A stretch of 19,433 nucleotides of DNA from CAZKGE01 sp964636405 (GTDB lineage Bacteria > Bacillota > Clostridia > Christensenellales > CAG-138), in the NCBI GenBank assembly GCA_964636405.1, contig CAZWSI010000032.1:1-19433 (forward strand). Reading direction: 5' to 3'. Made by a program: the position numbers and the translations under genes. A model generated the notes under the pieces. It was not told the DNA's origin. It did not search any database and was given only the letters and a program-made list of their open reading frames with translations. Each line of letters opens with the position of its first letter. Position 1 is the first letter of the stretch. Below are positions 13,792-19,433 of the stretch, one piece after another.

Positions 13792-14247
13792 TCACGCGTC
13801 GTGTTCGGATTTGATCACCGTCTGCACGGCGGCTCTGGCAAGTTTGTCGCAGCGAATGTTGTTTATATCATCCGCGTGGCCTTTAACCTTAACAAACTTG
13901 ACTTGATGCGCGCTGGTGAGCGCCAGCAGCGCTTCCCAAAGATCGCGGTTTTCTACTTCGGCCTTTTTCGCGTTCTTCCAGCCGTTGCGCTGCCAGCCGT
14001 CGAGCCATCCGCGCGCAAACGCGTTACACAGGTATGCGCTGTCCGTATGCAGCGATACCTCGCACGACTCCTTGAGCGCGCGAAGTGCTTCAATGGCCCC
14101 GGTCAACTCCATGCGGTTGTTGGTTGTATGCGCCTCGCACCCGGAGATCTCCCGCTCGGACTTGCCGTATATCAGCACGGCCGACCAGCCGCCGGGCCCC
14201 GGGTTCTTCGAGCAGGCTCCGTCCGTATAGATTGTGACCTTTTTCAT
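13792..14247 (-). CDS. rnhA: Ribonuclease HI
   Basis: This 151-aa enzyme degrades RNA in RNA-DNA hybrids. The four acidic catalytic residues are present: D9 (YTDGACSKNPGPGGW), E47 (NNRMELTG), D69 (HTDSAYL) and D134 (IRCDKLAR), along with the basic handle region WQRNGWKNAKK. The length is typical. The gene starts 3 nt after the proC stop and has only a weak ribosome site (GGATGG), so it is probably translated together with proC. Its 3' end faces the right end of the mobile element. Confidence 0.98.
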   Translation of the reverse strand: MKKVTIYTDGACSKNPGPGGWSAVLIYGKSEREISGCEAHTTNNRMELTGAIEALRALKESCEVSLHTDSAYLCNAFARGWLDGWQRNGWKNAKKAEVENRDLWEALLALTSAHQVKFVKVKGHADDINNIRCDKLARAAVQTVIKSEHDA

Positions 14248-14250
14248 ATA

Positions 14251-15054
14251 TTATATACCATCCAATGCGATTGCTTTATTGACGCAGGCGCGTACCGCCT
14301 CGAGCACCGCCCCACGGAAGCCGTTTTCTTCCAGCGCGGCCACGGCCTCGATGGTCGTCCCGCCGGGCGAACAAACCGCGTCCTTCAGGGCGCCCGGGTG
14401 CTTGCCGGTCGATAAAACCATTTTTGCGCTGCCCAGCAGCGTTTGCGCGGCCAGCTCATAGGCCTTGTCGCGCGGAAGCCCGGCGCGCACGCCGCCGTCC
14501 GCAAGCGCTTCGATAAACAGATACGCATAGGCAGGGCCGCTGCCGCTCACGCCCACGACCGCCGGAATCAGCTCCTCCTTGACGGTCTCGGTTTTGCCAA
14601 TCGCGTTAAAAAGGGAAAAAGCAAAGGCGCGCTCGTCGCTTTTGAGGGTATCGTCCGCCTCAAAAACGCACATCCCCTCCCCTACCATGGCCGGCGTATT
14701 GGGCATGACGCGTAAGACCCGTGTGGCGGAGGGCAGACGCTCGGCAAGCTTTTTGCCGCTCCAGCCGGTCACGATGGAAATAAGCGCCTTCCCGTCAAAG
14801 GCTTCGCGGCAGTTTTCAATCACGCTTGCGCACACATTTGGCTTTACGGCAAGCAGGAGCGTTTCACAGCCGCGAATGAGCGCGTCGAGGCTTTCCGCAA
14901 CATAAACGCCCAGCTCGTCGCGCAGCGCGCGGCACTTTGCGCCGCTTACGTCAAAGACGGCTATTTCGTTTCCCGTCAGCACGCCGCCAGACAGCACGCC
15001 GCGCAAAATCGCCTCGCCCATATTGCCAACGCCGATAAAACCCAACCGCTTCAT
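14251..15054 (-). CDS. proC: Pyrroline-5-carboxylate reductase
   Basis: This 267-aa enzyme catalyses the last step of proline synthesis, using NAD(P)H. The N-terminal Rossmann motif is GFIGVGNMGEAI (residues 5-16), MPNTPAMVGEGM follows in the middle, and the C-terminal dimer region holds SGSGPAYAYLFIEALADGG and SPGGTTIEAVAALE. AGAGGA lies about 8 nt before the ATG. A promoter and a palindrome lie just upstream. It forms a two-gene operon with rnhA. Confidence 0.98.
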   Translation of the reverse strand: MKRLGFIGVGNMGEAILRGVLSGGVLTGNEIAVFDVSGAKCRALRDELGVYVAESLDALIRGCETLLLAVKPNVCASVIENCREAFDGKALISIVTGWSGKKLAERLPSATRVLRVMPNTPAMVGEGMCVFEADDTLKSDERAFAFSLFNAIGKTETVKEELIPAVVGVSGSGPAYAYLFIEALADGGVRAGLPRDKAYELAAQTLLGSAKMVLSTGKHPGALKDAVCSPGGTTIEAVAALEENGFRGAVLEAVRACVNKAIALDGI

Positions 15055-15088
15055 GTATGCTTCCTCTGATCCATTTTATTGCGTTTTT

Positions 15089-15117
15089 ACTTTACCACAT
15101 GCGGTAAAACAAAACAA
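15089..15117 (-). promoter_or_regulatory. proC promoter with overlapping palindrome
   Basis: On the minus strand TTGTTT (15112-15117) and TAAAGT (15089-15094) are 17 nt apart. The palindrome TTTACC-N6-GGTAAA (15091-15108) covers the -10 and most of the spacer, which is a typical operator position. The regulator is unknown. Confidence 0.5.
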
Positions 15118-15150
15118 GACCCGGGCCTGCAGCCGCTATGCAAGCCCGGG
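15108..15150 (-). terminator. Rho-independent terminator of the two-component operon
   Basis: CCCGGGC/GCCCGGG (15120-15126/15144-15150) with an inner TGCA/TGCA stem forms a strong hairpin. On the minus strand it is followed by TCTTGTTTTGTTTT. It would stop transcription coming from the membrane-protein gene; its T-rich tail doubles as the proC -35 region. Confidence 0.8.
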
Positions 15151-15203
15151 GACGCAATTCCTGAAAATGATTCTCCGAAAACCGAACGTCCCTGTCTGTT
15201 TGA

Positions 15204-16619
15204 TCAATACGGATAAAAGGTTTCCCCGGTTTCTAGGTTTTCCTGGAGGAAGTTCGCGGGCCATCCGGGATAACCGTACCAGAAAAGCTCCTCGCTTTCA
15301 TAATAATCGATCCGCTCAAGCACGCTGTTGTTAAAGCAGAATTCATATACAGTGCTCTCGTTTTCGAAATAGGCGTCGATGGTGCACATCACGCCGTCGG
15401 CGATGGCGTTTACGCTGATATCCCGCACGCTTCCTTCCCCAAACGTATACTCGACGACGTGGCGAATGTAGGCGTAAAATTGTTCCAGCTTTTGATCGAT
15501 CTCATCGTACAGGATCTTGCTCACCGCATGCCCTGGCGTGCCCTCGGACACGTCCAGCTCATTGATTGTCGTGTAAAGCAGGCGCTTCGTTTTCGCGGAA
15601 AGGGTCATGCTCGCGGTCGTGCCGGAAAGCTCCCAGCAGTTTTCGCGTGCGCCGGATTGATCAAGCCAGAATTGCGCGGACGGCTCCTTCCCGTCCGGGG
15701 AGCCCTTGAGTGCGGTAATGAAACGCTGGTAGAAGGCGATAGCCTGCTCGCGTGACATGTCCGCCTTCTCCGGCACACCCTCGACAAAGTTTATAGGCGC
15801 CTTTAACTGAATATACGCTTCCGAAAACTGGGAATCAGCCGTCCAGTGAACGTGCTCCGCCATACAGTCTTCGTTGGGATGGGCGCTGACGGCGTAGAGG
15901 TCGTAGCCGGTGTTGAGATAGCGACCCATCAGAAAGCACGAGCCATCCTCCATGACGACCTGAAGATTCTCCATGCCGTACGCGTTGTCACTTGCGCTCA
16001 TGGTAACGAAGCCCTCGCTGGAAATGGCGCGTCCCCCAAGGGTATCGGTGAGACGCATAACGAGCGCCACGCTGTCCGGCGCCGGCGTGCTTGGGCCAAA
16101 CACCTTGATTACGTCAAAATCGACCGCGAGGAGCGAGAGATCCGCCACCTTCAGGCAGCCGACCACCAGCGCGTCCGCGTCCGTTATGCGCCAGTAATCA
16201 TCCCGGTGACCCGTTTCGTCCTTCCAGTATTCGAGCATAAGCGCTTGCGCATCGAGCCTGTATAAAAACAGGCCTTCCACGATGCGTATCAGCTCCGCCT
16301 TCGCTTTTTCGCCGTCCGCTTGCGAATAATCGGCCACTTGCGACCATTCCCCGCGCACCATCTTTGCCACGTTATCGACCACGGGAATGCTCGTTTTACG
16401 CCTGTGCTCGAGCATGGAGGCGAATATTGAGCTCTCCATTTCGGGCAGCGGAGACGGTGTGGGCGCCCCTGCCGTCTCCTCCGTGCGCGCAAGCACCTCC
16501 TGCTTGCTGGCCTCGGCTTTGGCGGCCGTGATGAGAGAAACCGCCAGCACCGCCGCGCCGATAAGCAGCACGCCCAGCACGGCTAGCAACACGTTGTTCT
16601 TTCTGATAAAGGTTTTCAT
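15204..16619 (-). CDS. Membrane-anchored extracytoplasmic protein, function unknown
   Basis: This 471-aa protein has a short basic N-terminus, one transmembrane segment (about residues 9-32, VLLAVLGVLLIGAAVLAVSL) and then a Thr/Pro-rich stretch (APTPSPLPEME, from about 52). The remaining 400 or so residues should lie outside the cell. There is no cysteine lipobox, so it is probably an uncleaved anchor. I recognise no enzyme motif. Aromatic residues are frequent. It is the last gene of an operon with a response regulator and histidine kinase; its ATG overlaps the kinase stop by 4 nt. A role in sensing or as an accessory to the kinase is possible but unproven. Confidence 0.85.
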   Translation of the reverse strand: MKTFIRKNNVLLAVLGVLLIGAAVLAVSLITAAKAEASKQEVLARTEETAGAPTPSPLPEMESSIFASMLEHRRKTSIPVVDNVAKMVRGEWSQVADYSQADGEKAKAELIRIVEGLFLYRLDAQALMLEYWKDETGHRDDYWRITDADALVVGCLKVADLSLLAVDFDVIKVFGPSTPAPDSVALVMRLTDTLGGRAISSEGFVTMSASDNAYGMENLQVVMEDGSCFLMGRYLNTGYDLYAVSAHPNEDCMAEHVHWTADSQFSEAYIQLKAPINFVEGVPEKADMSREQAIAFYQRFITALKGSPDGKEPSAQFWLDQSGARENCWELSGTTASMTLSAKTKRLLYTTINELDVSEGTPGHAVSKILYDEIDQKLEQFYAYIRHVVEYTFGEGSVRDISVNAIADGVMCTIDAYFENESTVYEFCFNNSVLERIDYYESEELFWYGYPGWPANFLQENLETGETFYPY

Positions 16620-17839
16620 AGGTTGTCATCACTCCTTTCCTCACCAACATACGACCCGGATGTGATGGCGGCGTTCGCAAGCTGTGATGAAGCTGTAAAT
16701 TCGACGATCGCGCGCGTTCCTTTGCCCTCCTCCGATTCGTAATAGAGCCGCGCATGGTGCAGCCGCGCAATTTCGTGGCAAAGCGGAATGCCGAGACCCG
16801 AGCCGCCGCCCGCGCGCAAGGCGGAGGCGGAGGGATTGTTGGCGTTTTTTAGCACGTCTGGCCGCATGCCGCGCCCCACGTCGCGCACCTCGACGCGGAA
16901 GGACGACGCAAGCAGCTCCACCGCCGCGCCCTCTGGGCTTGCCTTGCGCGCGTTTGCGACCAGATTGTTTACGAGGCTTTGCAGCAGCGCCGCGTCGCCG
17001 CGAACCCAATGCTCGCCGTCGGAGAAGGTAACGAGCGGATAGGTTTTCCGGGCGCTCGAAAAGAGCGTTTCCAGCCGCACGGGAGCCGTGTCAAAATCGC
17101 CCTCACGCAGATTCGCCATGGTAAGCAGACGCTCGGTCATATCGTGCAGCCGCGCGCTTTCGCAAATGATATATTGAGCCGCTTCGTAGCGCTCCTCATC
17201 GGTGATGCGGGCCGTTTGCAAATATTCCGCAAAGCCGCCTATGGCGGTGAGCGGCGTGCGCATTTCGTGCGCCAGATTATCGATGGGCCTGTTGATGCGC
17301 CGGAACAAATAATACAGCCCCACGGCCATGCCTAACGTAACGCAAAGTCCAAAGCATACAAGATGGAGCATTTGTTGATATGCGCCGCGCAATTCCTCAC
17401 CGATTGGCCGCAGATAAATGAGCGCCGAGTCCGTGCCGAGCGCTTCAGAAATGAGGATGGAGGGCGTGCCGTTCACTTCGATAATCCGCATGACGGGCGC
17501 GCGCTCCGGGAAAAGCGGCGCTTCGCCCGGGAGGTTGCCAAACAGCTCGCGCGCGTTAAGCCAGACGGAAAGATATGCGCCGCGCTTTTCGTAGTGCTTG
17601 CCAAAGGCCTCGGCAAATATAGAACAGCGGGTACTGTCGATTTCGGAGAAGGTGCGAGACAGGGCGGACGCGATGGCATATTCCTCGCCCTCCGCATAGA
17701 GCTTAGCGGCGTTGAGTTTGGTTTTATAGCCGCTGAAGGCGAGCACAAAGATGCAGCAATAGAAAACGATGGAAAAGAGCAGGATGCTGAGCACATAGCT
17801 TTTATACCTAAGCTTGGCCAGACGCTTTGATTTTATCAT
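16616..17839 (-). CDS. Sensor histidine kinase
   Basis: This 407-aa membrane kinase has two transmembrane segments (about 14-36 and 157-179) flanking an extracellular sensor region of 120 residues. The phosphoacceptor is H191 (NLAHEMRTPLTAIGGFAEYL). The N-box is NNLVANARKA (291-300), the G1 box is RDVGRGM (D320) and the G2 box is GGGSGLG (344-350). Only about ten residues separate the second membrane segment from the H-box (RRINRPIDNLAHE), so a normal HAMP domain is missing. GGGGGG precedes ATG 17839. It lies 21 nt downstream of the response regulator and is its likely partner. Confidence 0.96.
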   Translation of the reverse strand: MIKSKRLAKLRYKSYVLSILLFSIVFYCCIFVLAFSGYKTKLNAAKLYAEGEEYAIASALSRTFSEIDSTRCSIFAEAFGKHYEKRGAYLSVWLNARELFGNLPGEAPLFPERAPVMRIIEVNGTPSILISEALGTDSALIYLRPIGEELRGAYQQMLHLVCFGLCVTLGMAVGLYYLFRRINRPIDNLAHEMRTPLTAIGGFAEYLQTARITDEERYEAAQYIICESARLHDMTERLLTMANLREGDFDTAPVRLETLFSSARKTYPLVTFSDGEHWVRGDAALLQSLVNNLVANARKASPEGAAVELLASSFRVEVRDVGRGMRPDVLKNANNPSASALRAGGGSGLGIPLCHEIARLHHARLYYESEEGKGTRAIVEFTASSQLANAAITSGSYVGEERSDDNL

Positions 17840-17860
17840 GGTTTGCCCCCCGGCTTTGTC

Positions 17861-18508
17861 CTATCCCTCGAACCGATATCCAATCTTAAACACGATCTGG
17901 ATGCGGTTTTCCAGTCGCAGCTTTTTCCGCAGCTTGACAATATGCGCGTCCACCGTGCGGGAATCCCCCAAAAAATCCATGACCCATGCCATGGAAAGCA
18001 GCCGTTCGCGGCTGAGCGCGATGTTGCGGTTTAGCACAAGCGTTTCGAGAAGCGCAAATTCCTGGGGCGTAAGCTCGATCGGCTCACCGTCGAGCAGAAC
18101 CGTGCGCGCGCCGAAACGGATGATCAACCCGTCCGAGCTGTAGTCCGGCTCCGTCTTTTTGGTTCGCCGCAGCACGGACTGCACCCGCGCAAGCAGCTCC
18201 GCCATTTCAAAGGGCTTCACAATATAATCGTACGCACCCATATTCAGCCCACGTACCTTATCGGAGACAGCGCCCCGCGCCGTAATGAGAATGACAGGCA
18301 CGTCCCCTGCCTCCTCCAGCACGGAAAAGCCGTCGGCGCCGGGCAGCATGACGTCCAACAGCATAAGATCGAACGCACCCGATGTCAGCGCGCGGAGCGC
18401 TTCCTCCCCGTTGAGCACGGACACGCAGCAGTGCCCCACAAGGCGCATGTTCCGAAGCAACAAAGCATTGATGGCTGGATCGTCCTCAACGATGAGAAGA
18501 TTTGACAA
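17861..18508 (-). CDS. OmpR/PhoB-family response regulator
   Basis: This 215-aa protein has a receiver domain with acidic pocket E8-D9-D10, phosphoacceptor D52 (LLDVMLPGADG), T76 (LITARG) and K98 (VKPFE). A winged-helix DNA-binding domain covers about residues 120-215 (LTPQEFALLETL, SRTVDAHIVKLRKKL, GYRFEG). I chose TTG 18508 as start because GGGGGTGAT lies directly upstream and the receiver begins at once (SNLLIVEDD); no ATG is better placed. It is the first gene of the three-gene operon. A direct repeat typical of this family lies upstream (18544-18560). Confidence 0.96.
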   Translation of the reverse strand: MSNLLIVEDDPAINALLLRNMRLVGHCCVSVLNGEEALRALTSGAFDLMLLDVMLPGADGFSVLEEAGDVPVILITARGAVSDKVRGLNMGAYDYIVKPFEMAELLARVQSVLRRTKKTEPDYSSDGLIIRFGARTVLLDGEPIELTPQEFALLETLVLNRNIALSRERLLSMAWVMDFLGDSRTVDAHIVKLRKKLRLENRIQIVFKIGYRFEG

Positions 18509-18543
18509 ATCATCACCCCCGCTTGTGTAGAATACCATATGGA

Positions 18544-18560
18544 TGTGATGAAATTGTAAA
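18544..18560 (-). promoter_or_regulatory. Candidate OmpR-family binding site upstream of the response regulator
   Basis: The minus strand reads TTTACAATTTCATCACA, that is TTTACA-N5-ATCACA, an 11-bp direct repeat as used by PhoP/OmpR-type regulators. A TATTCT that may be the -10 lies downstream at about 18527-18532. Autoregulation is inferred. A 15/17 copy occurs inside the kinase gene (16683-16699). Confidence 0.45.
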
Positions 18561-18631
18561 AAACCAAAAAAGGAACAAAACGTATAAGGAATGTTCACAT
18601 TTTTCACGGTGTGTTATGACTTGACGGGCAA

Positions 18632-18660
18632 GCGGCCGGAACGCAGTTTGCCCCGGCCGC
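18632..18660. terminator. Hairpin between acetyltransferase and response regulator
   Basis: GCGGCCGG and CCGGCCGC form a perfect 8-bp stem 17 nt past the acetyltransferase stop. No T-run follows on either strand, so termination is uncertain. An overlapping GGGCAA/TTGCCC pairing is an alternative fold. Confidence 0.4.
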
Positions 18661-18676
18661 AAGCAATGCCGAAATA

Positions 18677-19306
18677 CTATCGCAAGCGTTCAACGCAGCC
18701 GGATTGTATTGCTTGAAGATTTTCCTTTATGCGTGCACGCGGCCAATCCCACCATTTCATTTCCAGCAGCGCGGCGATTGTTTCATCAGAAAAGCGCTTC
18801 TTTATGGCCTTTGCGGGCACGCCGCCTACCACGGTATACGGCGCGACATCCCGCGTAACCAGCGCGCGCGCGCCGATAATCGCGCCGTCACCCACGGTAA
18901 CGCCTGCGAGCACCACCGCTTCGTAGCCAATCCAAACGTCGTTTCCGATGACGATATCGCCCTTGTTGTCCCAGGCGGCGGCGACATTTCTCCGCTCCAG
19001 CTCCCATTCCTCAAAGAAAAGAGGAAACGGGTAGGTTGAAAGAGAGCCCATCGCGTGATTGGCGCTGTTAAATAAAAAGCGCGCGCCACAGGCGATGGAG
19101 CAAAACTTGCCGATTACCAGCCGATCGTGATTGATTGGATAATGATACAGCACATTGTTGCGTTCAAAAAGCGTGGGGTCCTGCACAAAATCGTTATACA
19201 TCGTGTAATCGCCGACCGTAATGCTCGGATCGGTGATCACGTTCTTGAGATATACCGTTTGCTTATCTCCTGTGCGCGGATAAATCTCTTTCTCTAAAAG
19301 CGCCAT
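18677..19306 (-). CDS. Xenobiotic O-acetyltransferase (Vat/CatB type, hexapeptide)
   Basis: This 209-aa protein is a left-handed beta-helix acetyltransferase. The block YHYPINHDRLVIGKFCSIACG (54-74), catalytic H84 in NSANHAMG, STYPF, and GDIVIGNDVWIG (117-128), GAIIGARALVTRDVAPYTVVGGVPAK and MKWWDWP all match the Vat/CatB family, which acetylates streptogramin A or chloramphenicol. The length matches Vat proteins (about 210). Many chromosomal members have no proven drug activity. GGAGGG lies 4 nt before ATG 19306. No clear promoter is visible; some readthrough from the upstream tRNA is possible. Confidence 0.88.
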   Translation of the reverse strand: MALLEKEIYPRTGDKQTVYLKNVITDPSITVGDYTMYNDFVQDPTLFERNNVLYHYPINHDRLVIGKFCSIACGARFLFNSANHAMGSLSTYPFPLFFEEWELERRNVAAAWDNKGDIVIGNDVWIGYEAVVLAGVTVGDGAIIGARALVTRDVAPYTVVGGVPAKAIKKRFSDETIAALLEMKWWDWPRARIKENLQAIQSGCVERLR

Positions 19307-19371
19307 AAACCCTCCAAAATCCGTTGCGTATTGCCGCGCGAAGCGGTGCGATTACCGATAGCGCACGATGC

Positions 19372-19397
19372 AAAAAACGCCCGCAAGGGGCGCTTTT
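19372..19397 (-). terminator. Rho-independent terminator of the right-hand tRNA
   Basis: On the minus strand AAAAGCGCCC, a short loop and GGGCG are followed by TTTTTT. It lies directly after the 3' end of the partial tRNA at 19401. Confidence 0.75.
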
Positions 19398-19400
19398 GTG

Positions 19401-19433
19401 TGGCAGGGGCAGAAGGGCTCGAACCCTCAAGAA
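19401..19433 (-). tRNA. 3' end of a tRNA, isotype not determinable
   Basis: The minus strand ends GGGTTCGAGCCCTTCTGCCC plus CTGCCA: a T-arm with loop TTCGAGC, the acceptor 3' strand TGCCCCT, discriminator G and an encoded CCA. The anticodon lies outside the window. A terminator follows. Confidence 0.75.

Noticed and set aside
1..19433. CRISPR array, insertion sequence or toxin-antitoxin pair
   Set aside because: I found no regularly spaced repeats, transposase or paired small genes of known toxin type in the window.

Overview
The window looks like a chromosomal segment of a GC-rich member of the Clostridia (Firmicutes). The reasons are the gene order miaB - ylbF-like - mutS - mutL - miaA - PLP enzyme - lexA, the strong AGGAGG-type ribosome sites, a Gram-positive SOS box (CGAAC-N4-GTTTG) and a homodimeric-type MutL with an endonuclease domain. 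The species cannot be named from sequence alone.

Layout. (1) 1-324: a tRNA operon read leftwards (Pro, Glu, a CAT-anticodon tRNA, Asp), with its promoter at 355-383. (2) 427-9141: a rightward operon of tRNA modification (miaB, miaA), mismatch repair (mutS, mutL), a YlbF-family protein and a fold-type I PLP lyase, preceded by a strongly structured leader. (3) 9125-10153: lexA, read leftwards, and a divergent small cysteine-rich protein; they share a control region with two SOS boxes. (4) 10189-11235: a leftward XerS-like tyrosine recombinase with all catalytic residues and a dif-like inverted repeat 31 bp upstream of its start codon. (5) 11267-13732: a 2.4-kb compact mobile element whose genes run opposite to the flanking genes. 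(6) 13792-15054: rnhA and proC, leftwards. (7) 15204-18508: a leftward three-gene operon of response regulator, histidine kinase and a membrane-anchored protein of unknown function. (8) 18677-19306: a xenobiotic (Vat/CatB-type) acetyltransferase. (9) 19401-19433: the 3' end of another tRNA.

The most interesting region is 10189-13732. Two copies of a tyrosine-recombinase core site (arms TTCGTTAAA / TTTAACGAATAGTT around a 6-bp spacer) bracket a sigma-region-4-like protein, a Rep_1-family rolling-circle replication initiator with an HPHIH motif and an E-x3-Y active site, a protein with a C-terminal XRE helix-turn-helix, several GC-rich hairpins and a CTTGATA sequence that resembles the double-strand origin nick site of pC194/pUB110 plasmids. 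The cassette carries no recombinase of its own. The simplest reading is a small rolling-circle plasmid-like element that entered the chromosome at the dif-like site of a host single-recombinase (XerS-type) system. This reading is an inference from the site geometry and gene content.

The remaining genes are mostly housekeeping. Points worth a second look are the altered P-loop of MiaA, the SOS-linked cysteine-rich protein, a repeated OmpR-type motif in the two-component operon, and the structured miaB leader.
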